64,000 nt of DNA. Origin: Tepidimonas aquatica. Lineage in GTDB: Bacteria > Pseudomonadota > Gammaproteobacteria > Burkholderiales > Burkholderiaceae_C. The stretch is from contig NZ_VJNA01000012.1 in NCBI RefSeq assembly GCF_007556585.1, positions 1-64,000 of the forward strand, read 5' to 3'. Shown here one piece after another: positions 1-10,010 of the stretch. Positions within the stretch are counted from its first letter, which is position 1, and each line of letters starts with the position of its first letter. A model generated the notes under the pieces. The model saw only the letters and a program-made list of their open reading frames with translations, did not search any database and was not told where the DNA came from. Position numbers and translations under genes: made by a program.

Positions 1-111
1 CTGTTCCGCCGTCTGAAAGGGTTCCGCCGCATCTTCAGCCGCTTCGACAAGCTCGACGTCATGTTCGCGGCCTTCATCCACTTCGCACTGATCGTCGAAT
101 CGTTGCGATAG
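1..111 (+). CDS. IS5-family transposase, C-terminal fragment
   Basis: An open frame enters from the left edge and ends at TAG (109-111), giving 36 residues. The sequence has the basic and aromatic character of the C-terminus of IS5-family DDE transposases: an [17 protein letters not shown]-type stretch, then [12 protein letters not shown]. The catalytic residues lie upstream of the window. The stop sits 12 bases before the presumed IS end, which is usual for these compact elements. It cannot be told from this fragment whether the full transposase is intact. Confidence 0.65.
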   Translation: MFRRLKGFRRIFSRFDKLDVMFAAFIHFALIVESLR

Positions 112-123
112 TGTTAACAGGCC
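1..123 (+). mobile_element. Right end of an IS5-family insertion sequence (cut by window edge)
   Basis: The left edge holds the last part of a transposase gene followed by 12 bases that look like an IS terminal repeat, ending with GTTAACAGGCC at 113-123. It is followed directly by CTAG (124-127). IS5-group elements are known to duplicate a short YTAR-type target, so CTAG is a plausible target duplication. The other end lies outside the window, so the duplication cannot be confirmed. The element is inserted at the 3' end of pth and supplies that gene's present stop codon. Confidence 0.6.
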
Positions 124-745
124 CTAGTGCGCCGCCGGGTGCCGCGGACGGGCGCGGCGGCTTGGGGCGTGGGGGCTGGGTCGTGTGGATGGCGCTGGTG
201 GCCTTGGCCACCTCGCCGGCCAGCAGCAGCGGCAGCGCGCGCGCGGCGCGGTCGATCGCGGCGTCGATGGCTTGGCGCTGCTCCAGCGGCGGTTTACGCA
301 GCACCCAGTGCACCACCTCCGCCTTGACCCCGGGGTGGCCAATGCCCAAACGCAGCCGCCAGTAATCGGCGCTGCCAAGCTGCGCGTGGATGTCGCGCAG
401 CCCATTGTGGCCGGCGTGGCCGCCGCCGCGCTTGAGCCGGGCGTCGCCGGGCGGCAGGTCCAGCTCGTCGTGGGCGACCAAAATCTCGTGCGGCGCGATC
501 TTGAAAAACCGCGCCAGCGCCGCGACCGCCTGGCCGCTGCGGTTCATGTAGGTGGTGGGTTTGAGCAACCACAGCGGCTGCCCCTGCACCTGCGTGCGCC
601 CAACCAGGCCAAAGTAGCTGCGCTCGGGGTGCAGCGTCACGCGCAGGTCGGCGGCCACGCGGTCCAGCCACCACCAGCCCGCGTTGTGGCGCGTGTCCTC
701 GTACTCCGGGCCGGGGTTGCCCAGGCCCACCAACAGCTTGAACAT
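74..745 (-). CDS. pth: Peptidyl-tRNA hydrolase, 3' end altered by an IS
   Basis: This enzyme frees tRNA from peptidyl-tRNAs that drop off the ribosome in the cytosol. The GLGNPG motif is at residues 7-12, the catalytic His is residue 20 (TRHNAGW), and Asn68, Asp93 and Asn114 occupy the substrate-binding positions known for the family. The start is ATG at 743-745. The frame is 223 residues, a little longer than usual. The last 16 or so residues are read from the adjacent IS5-family element, which begins at 123 on this strand. The natural stop was therefore probably lost, and a Pro/Ala-rich tail now precedes the IS-derived residues. The catalytic core (to about residue 190) is intact, so the enzyme is probably still functional. 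It is the last gene of the prs-rplY-pth group. Confidence 0.95.
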   Translation of the reverse strand: MFKLLVGLGNPGPEYEDTRHNAGWWWLDRVAADLRVTLHPERSYFGLVGRTQVQGQPLWLLKPTTYMNRSGQAVAALARFFKIAPHEILVAHDELDLPPGDARLKRGGGHAGHNGLRDIHAQLGSADYWRLRLGIGHPGVKAEVVHWVLRKPPLEQRQAIDAAIDRAARALPLLLAGEVAKATSAIHTTQPPRPKPPRPSAAPGGALGPVNTIATIRRSVRSG

Positions 746-796
746 GGCGGCTCAGCTCCATTGCGGCGACGATGTCGATCAGACAAACCCGATCCT

Positions 797-827
797 GCAA
801 CACAAAGGCCCGCACGGGGCGGGCCTT
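797..827 (-). terminator. Rho-independent terminator after rplY
   Basis: On the minus strand a perfect 9-bp stem (AAGGCCCGC pairing with GCGGGCCTT, 805-813 with 819-827) and a 5-base loop are followed by TTTGTGTT. It lies about 20 bases past the rplY stop and before pth, so it would end or attenuate transcription between the two genes. Confidence 0.75.
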
Positions 828-846
828 GGCTGCGCGGGGGGCAGGG

Positions 847-1473
847 TTATTTCTTGCCCTTCTTGCCCTTCTTGTCGTCGGCCGGTGCGGCGGTCGGGGC
901 GACCACCACTTCCTCGACCGGCTCCACCACGGTGGCGATGGTCGGGTTGGGCTTGCCGTGCGTGACGACCTTCACCCCAGGGGCCAGCTTCAGGTCGCTG
1001 ACGTGCAGGCTCTGGCCCTTGTGCAGGTTGCCCAGGTCCACCTCGATGAAGTCGGGCAGCTGGGTGGCCAGGCATTCGATTTCGAGTTCGGTGGCCACGT
1101 GGTTGATCAGGCACTTGTCGGCCTTGACCGCGGGCGAATTCTCCGCGTTGACAAAGTGCAGCGGTACCTTCTTGCGCAGGCGGGTGTTTTCGTCCACGCG
1201 CTGGAAGTCCACGTGCAGCACCTGCGGCTTGAACGGGTGGTATTGCACGGCACGCAGCACGACCTTGGTCGTCTGGCCGCCCAGCTCCATCTCCAGGATG
1301 GAGGTGTGGAAAGCTTCCTTTTGCACCGCTTGCCACAGGGCGTTGTGGTCCAGCTCGATGGCTTGCGGCTCGGCGTTGCCACCGTAGACGATGCCGGGCA
1401 CCTTGCCGGCGCGGCGCAGGCGGCGGCTCGCACCCGTACCTTGCGCTTGACGCTCGAAAGCGACGAATTTCAT
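847..1473 (-). CDS. rplY: 50S ribosomal protein L25 (Ctc/TL5 type)
   Basis: The protein binds 5S rRNA in the large ribosomal subunit. The predicted 208 residues start at ATG 1471-1473 ([20 protein letters not shown]). The frame is open further upstream, but the L25 family begins with exactly this kind of short beta strand, so the upstream part is not coding. The N-terminal L25 domain covers about residues 1-95 and the Ctc-type beta domain about 100-185. A Lys-rich tail ([10 protein letters not shown]) ends the protein. The long two-domain form is the usual one in Burkholderiales. It sits between prs and pth, the conserved betaproteobacterial order. Confidence 0.95.
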   Translation of the reverse strand: MKFVAFERQAQGTGASRRLRRAGKVPGIVYGGNAEPQAIELDHNALWQAVQKEAFHTSILEMELGGQTTKVVLRAVQYHPFKPQVLHVDFQRVDENTRLRKKVPLHFVNAENSPAVKADKCLINHVATELEIECLATQLPDFIEVDLGNLHKGQSLHVSDLKLAPGVKVVTHGKPNPTIATVVEPVEEVVVAPTAAPADDKKGKKGKK

Positions 1474-1566
1474 GCTTGCACTCCAACGTTGAACGGGGCG
1501 GCCGCGACCAGCGCGCCCCAGGCTTGAAATGGCGCCGCCGCACGCGACCGCGCCCCGAAAATACAC

Positions 1567-2562
1567 TCAACCGGCCGAAACGGCGGCCTCCATCTCGGCA
1601 AACAGGTTCATCACCGACTCGCCGCTGGCGATGCGCGCGATCGTCTCGCCGATCAGCGGCGCCACACTGAGCTGGCGGATCTTGCCGCAGGCGCGCGCCG
1701 CTTCGCTCAGCGGGATGGTGTTGGTCACCACCAGCTCGTCCAGCGCATCGCCCTTGGCCACACGCTCCACCGCCGGCCCGGACAGGATCGGGTGGGTGAC
1801 ATAAGCAAACACCTTGGTCGCGCCGCGCTCCTTCAGCACCTCGGCCGCTTTGATCAAGGTGCCGGCGGTGTCCACCATATCGTCCATGATGACGCAGTGG
1901 CGGCCCTCGATGTCGCCAATGACGTGCATGACCTCCGACACGTTGGGCTTGGGGCGGCGCTTGTCGATGATGGCGATGTCGCAGTCGAGCTGCTTGGCCA
2001 AAGCACGCGCACGCACCACGCCGCCCACATCGGGCGAGACCACCAGCAAGTTGGGGTAATTTTTTTGCCGCAGGTCGCGCAGCAGCACCGGCGAGGCGTA
2101 GATATTGTCGACCGGGATGTCGAAAAACCCCTGGATTTGGTCGGCGTGCAGGTCCATCGTCAGCACCCGGTCGACGCCCACCACCTGCAGCATGTTGGCC
2201 ACGACCTTGGCGCTGATCGGCACCCGGCTGGAGCGAGGTCGCCGGTCTTGACGCGCGTAGCCGTAGTACGGAATGACGGCCGAGATGCGCGCGGCCGAGG
2301 CCCGCTTGAGCGCGTCGACCATGATGAGAAGCTCCATCAGGTTCTCGTTGGTCGGCGGGCAGGTGGGCTGGATGATGAAGACGTCGCGCGCGCGCACGTT
2401 TTGGCCGATTTCGACCGTGATTTCGCCGTCGGAGAAGCGTCCCACGTGCGCCTGGCCCAGCGTGGTGCCGAGGTGTTGCGCGATTTCGGCCGCCAGCACC
2501 GGGTTGGCATTGCCGGTGAAAAGCATAAAGTCAGGCGTGTGCGCTGGCGTCGAGCGTTCCAT
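1567..2562 (-). CDS. prs: Ribose-phosphate pyrophosphokinase
   Basis: This enzyme makes 5-phosphoribosyl-1-pyrophosphate from ribose 5-phosphate and ATP, feeding purine, pyrimidine, His, Trp and NAD synthesis. The 331 residues include the [10 protein letters not shown] start of the conserved core, the FSDGE and RYGYARQDR-like flexible-loop region (here [10 protein letters not shown]), the catalytic KRRPKPN segment and the PRPP-binding loop DDMVDTAGT. There is a short N-terminal extension ([12 protein letters not shown]) before the core, which is common in this order. The ATG at 2560-2562 lies just downstream (minus strand) of tRNA-Gln, so the two are probably cotranscribed from the ispE side. 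Confidence 0.97.
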   Translation of the reverse strand: MERSTPAHTPDFMLFTGNANPVLAAEIAQHLGTTLGQAHVGRFSDGEITVEIGQNVRARDVFIIQPTCPPTNENLMELLIMVDALKRASAARISAVIPYYGYARQDRRPRSSRVPISAKVVANMLQVVGVDRVLTMDLHADQIQGFFDIPVDNIYASPVLLRDLRQKNYPNLLVVSPDVGGVVRARALAKQLDCDIAIIDKRRPKPNVSEVMHVIGDIEGRHCVIMDDMVDTAGTLIKAAEVLKERGATKVFAYVTHPILSGPAVERVAKGDALDELVVTNTIPLSEAARACGKIRQLSVAPLIGETIARIASGESVMNLFAEMEAAVSAG

Positions 2563-2590
2563 GGTTCAACCGGCAATGGGAATGAGGATT

Positions 2591-2667
2591 TGGCAGGGGA
2601 GGAAGGATTCGAACCCTCGCATGTCGGAATCAAAATCCGATGCCTTAACCAACTTGGCGACTCCCCT
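2591..2667 (-). tRNA. tRNA-Gln (anticodon TTG)
   Basis: The minus strand folds into a full cloverleaf of 77 bases including an encoded CCA. The acceptor stem AGGGGAG/CTCCCCT is perfect, the T arm has GAGGG-TTCGAAT-CCTTC, the anticodon loop is TTTTGAT with anticodon TTG, and the discriminator is G. It lies between ispE and prs, the usual betaproteobacterial position. Confidence 0.97.
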
Positions 2668-2759
2668 ACGCAGGTTGACCACTGGCGCGATCAACCTTGG
2701 TCGCTGCGCTGCAAAACAGCTTGTGTTTAGCAGCGAGACCTGCATTGTAGCACGGTTTT

Positions 2760-3626
2760 TTACGCTTCGGCCAGCGGCAGCTTCGGCAGTGTGTGGCCGA
2801 TGTGCACGCGCCACCCCGGTGGCCACGTCAGCGCTGCCACCGCTTGCTGCGCGGCGGCGTCGGGCAGCAACGCAAACACGGCGCTGCCCGAGCCGCTCAT
2901 GCGCGGTTGCAAGCCGGCATCGGCCAGCCGTTGCAGGGCGACACCGATGGCCGGGCACGCCCGCGCGGCGCTGGCTTGCAGGTCGTTGCCGCCCCCCAAC
3001 GCGCCGGGCGAGCTGGGCCAGCGGGCTTGCATGGCAGGCCAGGTGGTGCGCGGGGTGTTGCGCGGCAGCGCCGGGTCGCCAAAGATGGTCGCCGTGGCCA
3101 CGCCCTCGGGCGGCTTGACGACGACGATGGGCTGCGACGGCCACGCCACGGGTGTGACGCGCTCGCCAATGCCTTCCACCCACGCTGGGCCGCTGCCCAA
3201 AAAAAACGGCACGTCCGCGCCCAGCGTGGCCGCCAGCGCCGCCAACTGCGCGCGCGGCCAGTGCAGCCCCCACAGATGGTTGAGGGCGATCAGCACGGTG
3301 GCGGCGTCGCTGGAGCCGCCGCCCAGGCCCGCTTGTTGCGGGATGCGCTTGTCCAGCACGATGTGGGCGCCCAGCGTGCAGCCGCTGGCGCGTTGCAGCG
3401 CCCGCGCGGCGCGCAGGCACAGGTCGTCGGCGGGCAGCGCGTGGTCGCCGCGCAGGTCTTCGCGCGACAGCCCGCCGTCGTCGCGCCGCTCGATGTGCAG
3501 CGTGTCGCACCAGTCGATCGGGACGAACAGCGACTGCAGCTCGTGGTAGCCGTCGTCGCGCCGGCCGACGACGTGCAGCATCAGGTTGACTTTGGCGGGG
3601 GCGGGCAGGTCGAGCAAGCGGCGCAT
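2760..3626 (-). CDS. ispE: 4-diphosphocytidyl-2-C-methyl-D-erythritol kinase
   Basis: This is the fourth step of the non-mevalonate (MEP) isoprenoid pathway, which phosphorylates the 2-hydroxyl of CDP-methylerythritol. The 288-residue GHMP kinase has the N-terminal PAPAKVNLMLHVVGRRDDGYH segment with the substrate-binding Lys, the ATP-binding PQQAGLGGGSSDAA loop near residue 95, and the GADVPFF motif near 135. The C-terminal GSGSAVFAL segment is typical of the GHMP C-domain. It starts at ATG 3624-3626, 15 bases after the lolB stop, and is cotranscribed with lolB and the TPR lipoprotein gene. Confidence 0.96.
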   Translation of the reverse strand: MRRLLDLPAPAKVNLMLHVVGRRDDGYHELQSLFVPIDWCDTLHIERRDDGGLSREDLRGDHALPADDLCLRAARALQRASGCTLGAHIVLDKRIPQQAGLGGGSSDAATVLIALNHLWGLHWPRAQLAALAATLGADVPFFLGSGPAWVEGIGERVTPVAWPSQPIVVVKPPEGVATATIFGDPALPRNTPRTTWPAMQARWPSSPGALGGGNDLQASAARACPAIGVALQRLADAGLQPRMSGSGSAVFALLPDAAAQQAVAALTWPPGWRVHIGHTLPKLPLAEA

Positions 3627-3641
3627 ACGCGGGCGGTGGTA

Positions 3642-4136
3642 TCAGGGCGATGGCGTCCAGGTCAGCCGCAGGTCGACCGGCGGTGTGGGGGCGATGCGCT
3701 GCGCGTGCAGGCGGCCGGCGGTGGCGTCGAGCTGCACGAGCACCCAGCCGGGCGCCTCGGTGGGGTGGCCCTGCAGCCAGTCCAGCAGCGCGGCCAGCGG
3801 CAGCGCCGCGCCGGTGAGCGCTTTGGTCAGCGTGGCCATGTCGGGGTAGGCCTCGCGCGCGGTGCCGGGGCGCTGCAACCACGCCCCGCCCGCATTCCAG
3901 CCGACGTGGGCCAACGCCTGCCCCAACGGGCTGCTGAGCAGCAGCTCGCCCGCCTGGGGGTCGCCGCGCAGCTCGAACAGCGCGCTGGCGCGCTGGGGCG
4001 GGTCACTGTGCACGGTCAGCGCCAAGCGCCCCGACCAGTGGCGGCCGGCGGACTCCGGCGGCGGGGGAGGCGGGGTGGCGCAACCGGCCAGCAGCGCCGC
4101 CACCCACCCGAGCGCCTGGCGTCGGTCCCCCCTCAT
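3642..4136 (-). CDS. lolB: Outer-membrane lipoprotein LolB
   Basis: LolB receives lipoproteins from LolA and inserts them in the outer membrane. The 164 residues begin with a short signal and a lipobox (LLAGC, Cys about residue 19), followed by a Pro-rich linker and the LolB beta-sandwich (WSGRLALTV..., FELRGDPQAGELLLSSPLG). It is slightly short for the family. The ATG overlaps the TGA of the upstream TPR gene by ATGA, which implies translational coupling. Position next to ispE supports the assignment. Confidence 0.9.
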   Translation of the reverse strand: MRGDRRQALGWVAALLAGCATPPPPPPESAGRHWSGRLALTVHSDPPQRASALFELRGDPQAGELLLSSPLGQALAHVGWNAGGAWLQRPGTAREAYPDMATLTKALTGAALPLAALLDWLQGHPTEAPGWVLVQLDATAGRLHAQRIAPTPPVDLRLTWTPSP

Positions 4137-5554
4137 AGGTCCTGCACGCTCAGGCGCCGCAACGTTTCGACGAGGGCGCGGTTGCGCGCGTCCAGCTCCA
4201 GACCCTGCCGCCAGACGCGCCGCGCTTCGTCATGTTCACCCAGGGTCCACAGCACCTCGCCCAGATGGGCGGCGATTTCGGCATCAGGCTTGAGCTCCCA
4301 CGCCCGGGTCAACCAGCGCCGCGCTTCGGCCGTGTTGCCCAGGCGAAATTCCACCCAACCGAGGCTGTCGAGGATATAGCCGTCGTTGGGGGCGCGGCGC
4401 ACCGCTTCCAGGATCAGGGCTTTGGCCTCCTCCAGACGGATGCCGCGCTCGGCCAGCGAGTAGCCCAGCGCGTTGTAGGCGTGCGCATCGTCCGGGCGGC
4501 GCTCGATGAGGCTCCGCAGCAAACGCTCGGCCTCGTCATGGCGGCCCAGGCGCTCGGCGGTCAGCGCCAGCTCGTAGGCGAGGTCGGCGTCGTCGGGGGC
4601 GCGCTGCACGGCCGCGGCCAGCACGTCGTAGGCGGCTTGTACCTGGTCGGCGTCGCGCAGCAGGCGCGCACGCAGCATCACCACGCGCCGCAGCGTGTCG
4701 GGCTGCGCGGTGTCGGTGGCGTCCAGCACGGCCAAGGCGCCGGCCAGGTCCCCCTGGCGGGCCAGGCGCTGCGCCCAGGCCAGGCGTGCGGTGGGGTCGG
4801 CGTCGGGGCGGCCGGCGCTGGCCTGCAGGTGGCGTTGCACCAACGCCGTGGCCTGCGCGGGGGCGTGGGCGGTCAGCTCGATGGCCAGCAACGCCGCCGG
4901 GGCCGATGTGGGGTCGGCCTGCAGCGCCTCGTCGGCGGCCAGCAGCGCCTCGGCGTGGCGGCCTGCCTGCAGCAACACGGCGCCCAGCGCTGCCTGCGCG
5001 ATGGCGGCGGTGGTCGGGTCGCGCAACACGTCTTGCAAGGCGGTGCGCACCGCCTCGATCGCGGCGTTGGTGTCCGCCGCACGGTCCAGCAGCGCCGGCA
5101 CCGCCGCCACGATGTCACGGCGTCGCTCGGGCGGGGCGGCGCGCAGCCAATCGCGCAGCGCCGCACCCAGCTCGGCGGTGCGCTGCAGGCCGGCCAGCAG
5201 TTGCACGCGGATGCGCTGCGCGTCGTCGTCAGTGGGGTGGGCGTCAACCCAGGCGCGCGCGGCGTCCAGCGCCGCGTTGGGGGCGCGGCCGCTGAGCGCA
5301 ATGTCCACCGCACGCCGGTACAACTGGGGGTGTTGGGTGCGTTTGGCCGCATCCAGCACCAGCGAGTAGGCGGCCCCCGGGTCGTGGCGGCGTTGCAGCT
5401 CGGCCAACAAAAGCTGGTACAGCAGCTCGGCGTCCATCGTCGCGCTGGCGGCTGTGGCTGAGGGCGGGCGCCCCGCGGGCGTGGCGGCACAGCCGCCCTG
5501 GCTCACACTCAACGCCAGCAGCGCAACCAACATCCAGGGACGGCAACGCATCAT
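4133..5554 (-). CDS. TPR-repeat lipoprotein upstream of lolB
   Basis: The predicted 473 residues start at ATG 5552-5554 (a second ATG follows at once) with a signal peptide and lipobox (SVSQGGCAA, Cys about 20). The rest is helical and built of tetratricopeptide-like repeats. The clearest are near the C-terminus: [29 protein letters not shown] and [19 protein letters not shown]. The frame stays open upstream of the chosen start, but the lipoprotein signal fixes the N-terminus. Proteins like this are found beside lolB in Burkholderiales; no enzyme activity is indicated, and a role as an envelope scaffold is inference. It is divergent from mutM with a 21-base gap. Confidence 0.85.
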   Translation of the reverse strand: MMRCRPWMLVALLALSVSQGGCAATPAGRPPSATAASATMDAELLYQLLLAELQRRHDPGAAYSLVLDAAKRTQHPQLYRRAVDIALSGRAPNAALDAARAWVDAHPTDDDAQRIRVQLLAGLQRTAELGAALRDWLRAAPPERRRDIVAAVPALLDRAADTNAAIEAVRTALQDVLRDPTTAAIAQAALGAVLLQAGRHAEALLAADEALQADPTSAPAALLAIELTAHAPAQATALVQRHLQASAGRPDADPTARLAWAQRLARQGDLAGALAVLDATDTAQPDTLRRVVMLRARLLRDADQVQAAYDVLAAAVQRAPDDADLAYELALTAERLGRHDEAERLLRSLIERRPDDAHAYNALGYSLAERGIRLEEAKALILEAVRRAPNDGYILDSLGWVEFRLGNTAEARRWLTRAWELKPDAEIAAHLGEVLWTLGEHDEARRVWRQGLELDARNRALVETLRRLSVQDL

Positions 5555-5575
5555 GCGGGCATCATAATCGACACC

Positions 5576-6385
5576 ATGCCGGAGCTGCCCGAAGTCGAAG
5601 TCACCCGTCAGCGCATTGCCCCACCGCTGGTGGGGGCACGCATCATGGCCGTGCGCCTGGGCGCGCCGCTGCGCTGGCCGCTGGGGGTGGCGCCCGAGCG
5701 GCTGCAGGGGCGCATGGTGCAGGCCGTGCAGCGGCGCGGCAAATACCTGTTGCTGCCGCTCGATGCCGGGCTGCTGGTGGTGCACCTGGGCATGTCGGGC
5801 TCACTGGCGTGGTGGCCGCAGGCGCCGCAGCCAGGGCCGCACGACCACGCGGACATCGTGACCGACCGCGGCACGCTGCGCCTGCACGACCCGCGCCGCT
5901 TTGGTGCCGTGCTGTACGCCGGAAGCGAACACGACGCCCGGCTGCGCAAGCTGCTGGACGGCCTAGGGGTGGAGCCGCTGACCGCAGCGTTCACCCCGGC
6001 GGTGCTGGCCGCAGGTATGCGCGGGCGGCGCGCCCCGATCAAACAGGTGCTGCTGGCCGGCGACGTGGTGGTTGGTGTTGGCAACATCTACGCCAGCGAA
6101 GCGCTGTTCGTGGCCGGCATACGCCCAACCACCCCCGCGGGCAGGCTGGGGCCGCGGCGCGTGCAGCGACTGCACGCAGCGATCCAGCAGGTGTTGCAGC
6201 GTGCCGTCGAGGTGGGCGGCAGCTCGGTGCGGGATTTTCACGTCAACGGCCAGTCCGGGCACTTTCAAAACGAGTTTTGGGTGTACGGCCGCGCTGGCCA
6301 GCCGTGCCGCGTCTGTGGCACGCCGGTGCGCATGCTGCGTCAAGGGCAGCGCTCCAGCTTTTTTTGCCCGCGCTGCCAGCGATGA
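5576..6385 (+). CDS. mutM: Formamidopyrimidine-DNA glycosylase
   Basis: This bifunctional glycosylase/AP lyase removes 8-oxoguanine and formamidopyrimidines from DNA. The 269 residues begin MPELPEVE, in which Pro2 is the Schiff-base nucleophile and Glu3 the acid of the Fpg/Nei family. The helix-two-turn-helix region ([13 protein letters not shown]) is at about 160-175, and the C-terminal zinc finger has CRVCG and CPRC pairs (last 25 residues). The stop overlaps the mutY start by ATGA, so the two enzymes of the GO repair system are coupled. Confidence 0.97.
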   Translation: MPELPEVEVTRQRIAPPLVGARIMAVRLGAPLRWPLGVAPERLQGRMVQAVQRRGKYLLLPLDAGLLVVHLGMSGSLAWWPQAPQPGPHDHADIVTDRGTLRLHDPRRFGAVLYAGSEHDARLRKLLDGLGVEPLTAAFTPAVLAAGMRGRRAPIKQVLLAGDVVVGVGNIYASEALFVAGIRPTTPAGRLGPRRVQRLHAAIQQVLQRAVEVGGSSVRDFHVNGQSGHFQNEFWVYGRAGQPCRVCGTPVRMLRQGQRSSFFCPRCQR

Positions 6386-7494
6386 CCGCGCCCGACCCGA
6401 CCCCACCGTCCGGGGTGTTTGCGCGTGTGGTGGCCTGGCAGCGCCGCGCCGGCCGCCATGGGTTGCCGTGGCAGGGCACGGGCGACCCGTACCGCGTCTG
6501 GTTGTCCGAAATCATGCTGCAGCAGACCCAGGTGGCCACGGTGCTGCGCTACTACGAGCGGTTTGTGGCCCGCTTTGCCAACGTGCACGCGCTGGCCGCC
6601 GCACCGTTGGACGAGGTGTTGGCGGCCTGGAGCGGGCTGGGCTACTACCGCCGCGCCCGCTTGCTGCACCGGTGCGCGCAGGTGGTGGTGCAGCGGCACG
6701 GGGGGCGGTTTCCGTGCGACTTTGCCACGCTGCGCACCTTGCCCGGCATCGGGGACTCGACCGCGGCGGCCATCGCGGCGTTTTGCGCCGGCGAGCGCGT
6801 GTCGATATTGGATGGCAACGTGCGCCGGGTGTTGATGCGGCTGTGGGCCGATGACCGCGACCCGGCCGCCGTGGCCACGCAGCGCGACCTGTGGGCGCGC
6901 GCGCAGGGGCTGGTACTGGCCACGGCGACGCCCGCTGACATGGCCGCCTACACCCAAGGGTTGATGGACCTGGGCGCCACCGTGTGCACCCGGCTGCGGC
7001 CGCACTGCGACGCCTGCCCGCTGCTGGATGGGTGCCAAGCGCACCGGGCGGGCACACCCACCGCCTGGCCACGCCCGCGCGCCCGCGCCCCGCGGCGCAC
7101 CGAGCGGTGGTGGTTGCTGTTGCTGCGTCGCGGCGACGGCGTGTGTTGGCTGCAACGTCGCGCCAGCGGCGGCATCTGGGGTGGGTTGTGGGCGCCGCCG
7201 GTGCTGACCGAGCCGCAGGGCGACCAGGGGCTGCGCGCCTGGCTGCAGCGCGCGGGCCTGACCGCCATCTGGGCGCCGCCCCAGCCGCATGCGCTCACGC
7301 ACCGCGACCTTGCGTTGCACTGGGTCGTGGTGCCGTGGACCGACGCTGCGGGCGAGGCGCTGGCGCACGTGCCCGGTGTGCTGGTGGATCAGGGTGCGTG
7401 GTGGTCACCTGCCGAAGCGCTGGCACTGGGGTTGCCCGCACCGGTGCGCGTCTGGCTGGCGGCAGCGGTCAGCCGAACGTCCAGCTCGCGGTGA
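6382..7494 (+). CDS. mutY: A/G-specific adenine glycosylase
   Basis: MutY removes adenine mispaired with 8-oxoguanine and so complements MutM. The 370 residues contain the EIMLQQTQV motif with the catalytic Glu near residue 39, the helix-hairpin-helix [12 protein letters not shown] followed by the catalytic Asp in ILDGNVRRV, and the 4Fe-4S Cys cluster C-x6-C-x2-C-x5-C ([17 protein letters not shown]). A C-terminal NUDIX-like 8-oxoG recognition domain follows from about residue 235. The start at 6382 overlaps the mutM stop; the frame is open upstream, but that part overlaps mutM and is not used. The last 106 bases overlap the convergent rapZ 3' end. Confidence 0.96.
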   Translation: MTAPDPTPPSGVFARVVAWQRRAGRHGLPWQGTGDPYRVWLSEIMLQQTQVATVLRYYERFVARFANVHALAAAPLDEVLAAWSGLGYYRRARLLHRCAQVVVQRHGGRFPCDFATLRTLPGIGDSTAAAIAAFCAGERVSILDGNVRRVLMRLWADDRDPAAVATQRDLWARAQGLVLATATPADMAAYTQGLMDLGATVCTRLRPHCDACPLLDGCQAHRAGTPTAWPRPRARAPRRTERWWLLLLRRGDGVCWLQRRASGGIWGGLWAPPVLTEPQGDQGLRAWLQRAGLTAIWAPPQPHALTHRDLALHWVVVPWTDAAGEALAHVPGVLVDQGAWWSPAEALALGLPAPVRVWLAAAVSRTSSSR

Positions 7495-8342
7495 CGCCGC
7501 AGCACCGGCCAATGCGCGGCGAAGCGCTCGGCCAGCCGCTCGACCAGGTAAACGGAGCGGTGCTGGCCCCCGGTGCACCCCACCGCCACGGTGACGTAGC
7601 TGCGGTGGTCGCGCAGCAGTGACGGCAGCCAGTGCTGCAAAAAGTCCCCGATGTGCGCCAGCATCGTGGCCACCTGGGGTTCGGCGCTGAGGTACGCCGC
7701 CACTGGTGCGTCCAGACCCGTGAGCGCGCGCAGTAGCGGCTCGTAGTGGGGGTTGGGCAGCATGCGCACGTCGAAGACAAAATCGGCGTCGAGCGGCACA
7801 CCGCGTTTGAACGCAAACGATTCGAACACCAGCGACAAGGTTGTCGGCTGGGGCTTGAGGAGCGCGCGTACCTCGCTGCGCAATTGCGCGGCGCGCAACT
7901 GGCTGGTGTCGATGACCAGGGCCCCCTCGCGCAGCTCGGTCAGCAGTTCGCGCTCCAGGTGCAGCGCGTCCAGCAAGGCGCGGCGCTGGTCGGTGCTGCC
8001 GCGCACCGACAGCGGGTGCAAGCGCCGCGTTTCGGAGTAGCGGCGCACCAGCACGTCGTCGGTGGCGTCCAGAAACAACACCGTCAACGCCACCCCCTGT
8101 CCGCGCAGGGCCTGCAACCGCTGTGGCAGCCCTGGTAGCGACGAGGCGCTGCGCACGTCGATGGCCACGGCCACCTGCTGCGCGCCGTGCGCGCGCTCCA
8201 CCGCCACGAACGCTTCGAGCAGTTCCGGCGGTAGGTTGTCTACGCAGTAAAAGCCCGCGTCTTCCAGCGCGTGCAGCGCCACCGACTTGCCCGAGCCGGA
8301 CATGCCGGTGATCAGCACCAGTTGCAGTGTGGCGGTGGTCAT
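7389..8342 (-). CDS. rapZ: RNase adapter / nucleotide-binding protein RapZ
   Basis: RapZ-family proteins bind nucleotides and, in enterobacteria, guide RNase E to the GlmZ small RNA. Whether that RNA partner exists in this organism is unknown. The 317 residues carry a Walker A (GMSGSGKS, about 13-20), the DNLPPEL segment, and the C-terminal [16 protein letters not shown] signature. Compared with about 285 residues for the family, the C-terminus carries a Ser/Ala-rich extension that lies wholly inside the overlap with the 3' end of mutY. The ATG overlaps the recN stop (ATGA), so translation is coupled to recN. Confidence 0.93.
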   Translation of the reverse strand: MTTATLQLVLITGMSGSGKSVALHALEDAGFYCVDNLPPELLEAFVAVERAHGAQQVAVAIDVRSASSLPGLPQRLQALRGQGVALTVLFLDATDDVLVRRYSETRRLHPLSVRGSTDQRRALLDALHLERELLTELREGALVIDTSQLRAAQLRSEVRALLKPQPTTLSLVFESFAFKRGVPLDADFVFDVRMLPNPHYEPLLRALTGLDAPVAAYLSAEPQVATMLAHIGDFLQHWLPSLLRDHRSYVTVAVGCTGGQHRSVYLVERLAERFAAHWPVLRRHRELDVRLTAAASQTRTGAGNPSASASAGDHHAP

Positions 8343-9985
8343 GCTTGCAGCAGCTCCTGCGCGTGGGCCAGGGCGGCGGCCGAATCGTGCCCACCGAGCA
8401 TACGCGCGATTTCGCGTGTGCGCGCCGGCGCATCCAGTGGGGTGACGGTGCTGACGGTGACGCCGTCCTGCGTGGTCTTGGCGACGTGCAGATGGTGGTG
8501 CGCACGCGCCGCCACCTGGGGCAGGTGGGTCACGGCCAGCACCTGCCGCTGGCTGCCCAGCTCACGCATCAGCCGCCCCACCGTGTGGGCGACGCTGCCG
8601 CCGATGCCGCTGTCGATTTCGTCGAAGATGAGGGTGGGCGCTTCGCCCAGGGCGCTGGTGACCACCGCGATGGCCAGCGCCAACCGCGACAGCTCGCCAC
8701 CCGAGGCCACTTTGGCCACCGGCCGCAGCGGGGCGCCGGCGTGGCCGGCCACCAGCAGTTCCACCCGCTCCAGTCCCTGGGGGCTAGGCTCGCCCAGCGG
8801 CTCGAGGCGAACCTCGAAGCGCGCGCCTTCCATGCCGAGGGTGGGCAGCAGCGCTTGGACCGCCTGGGTCAACTGCTGCGCCGCAGGGATGCGCTGCGCG
8901 GACACCGCCTGGGCTGCCGCTTGGTAGGCCTGGCGCGCCTGGGCCGCGCGCGCGGCCAGCGCGTCCAGGTCAGCCGCTTCGTCCAGCGCGTGCAGCTGCT
9001 GGCGCCACTGCGCCCAGCGCGCCGGCAACTCCGCGGGCGGGCAGCGGTGGCGGCGCGCCAGCGCCATCCAGCGCCCCAGCCGTTCGTCCAGCCGCGCCAG
9101 CGCGTCGGGGTCGAGTTCGATGTGGCCAAGCACCTGCTGCAACTCGTGGCAGGCATCGTCCAGTTGTGCCTGAGCCGACTGCAACACGGCGGCGATGTCA
9201 CCGAAGCGCGGCTCGATGTGCGCCTGCGCCTGCAGCGCGCCGATGGCCTGCGCCACCAGGCGCGCGGCGCTGAGCTCGCGTCCGTCCAAAGCCTCCAGCG
9301 CCTGACCGGCGGCGTCCAGCAGCGCCTGGGCGTGCGCCAGCCGCGCGTGTTGGCGGTTGAGCTCGTCCCATTCGTCTTCGCCGGGCGCCAGCCGCGCCAC
9401 CTCTTCGATGAGCCACTGCAGCCGCTCGCGCTCTTGCTGGGCGCTGCTTTGCTGACGTTGTGCCGTCTGTAGCGCATCGTCGGCGGCGCGCCACGCGTCC
9501 CACGCGGCGCGCAGCGGCACGGTGTCCACGCGCCCGTAGCCGTCCAGCAACGCCCGCACGGCATCGGGGCGGGTCAGGCTCTGCCACGCGTGCTGGCCGT
9601 GGATGTCCACCAGCCACTCACCCAGCGCGCGCAGCTGGGCCGCGGTGGCGGGGCTGCCGTTGATCCAGGCGCGGCTGCGCCCTTGGGCGTCTACCACGCG
9701 GCGCAGCAGCAGCGGCTCGCCGTCGTCGCCCCCCAGGCCCTGCTCGGCCAGCCAGGCGCGCGCCGCCGCCGGGGCGTCGAATTCCCCGGCCACCTCGGCA
9801 CGCGCGGCGCCTTCGCGCACGCAGCCGGCGTCCGCACGCCCCCCCAGCAGCAGCTGCAGCGCATCGATCAGGATCGATTTGCCCGCGCCCGTCTCGCCGG
9901 TCAGCGCCGTGAAGCCCGTCCCCAGCTCCAGGTCCAGCTCACGCACGATGACGAAATCCCGCAGCGCCAGCCGCAGCCAGCTCAT
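8339..9985 (-). CDS. recN: DNA repair protein RecN
   Basis: RecN is an SMC-like ATPase that acts in double-strand break repair. The 548 residues start [14 protein letters not shown] at ATG 9983-9985. Walker A is GETGAGKS near residue 34, long coiled coils rich in Ala/Gln/Arg occupy about 150-360, and the ABC-type C-terminal half has [14 protein letters not shown] (signature) and [12 protein letters not shown] (Walker B with D-loop). The frame continues upstream into nadK, but the RecN core begins at this Met. It lies 25 bases after nadK and is probably in one operon nadK-recN-rapZ. Confidence 0.95.
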   Translation of the reverse strand: MSWLRLALRDFVIVRELDLELGTGFTALTGETGAGKSILIDALQLLLGGRADAGCVREGAARAEVAGEFDAPAAARAWLAEQGLGGDDGEPLLLRRVVDAQGRSRAWINGSPATAAQLRALGEWLVDIHGQHAWQSLTRPDAVRALLDGYGRVDTVPLRAAWDAWRAADDALQTAQRQQSSAQQERERLQWLIEEVARLAPGEDEWDELNRQHARLAHAQALLDAAGQALEALDGRELSAARLVAQAIGALQAQAHIEPRFGDIAAVLQSAQAQLDDACHELQQVLGHIELDPDALARLDERLGRWMALARRHRCPPAELPARWAQWRQQLHALDEAADLDALAARAAQARQAYQAAAQAVSAQRIPAAQQLTQAVQALLPTLGMEGARFEVRLEPLGEPSPQGLERVELLVAGHAGAPLRPVAKVASGGELSRLALAIAVVTSALGEAPTLIFDEIDSGIGGSVAHTVGRLMRELGSQRQVLAVTHLPQVAARAHHHLHVAKTTQDGVTVSTVTPLDAPARTREIARMLGGHDSAAALAHAQELLQA

Positions 9986-10010
9986 GCCGTGCCTCCTTGC
10001 CGATGCGTGT

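Noticed and set aside
2337-2633. Open frame on the minus strand starting inside tRNA-Gln (MIPTCEGSNPSSPAKS)
   Set aside because: It reads through the tRNA and then out of frame through prs; its peptide is the usual translation artefact of a tRNA T arm.
5809-6381. Upstream extension of the mutY frame
   Set aside because: It overlaps mutM entirely; the MutY family starts near the ATG at 6382.
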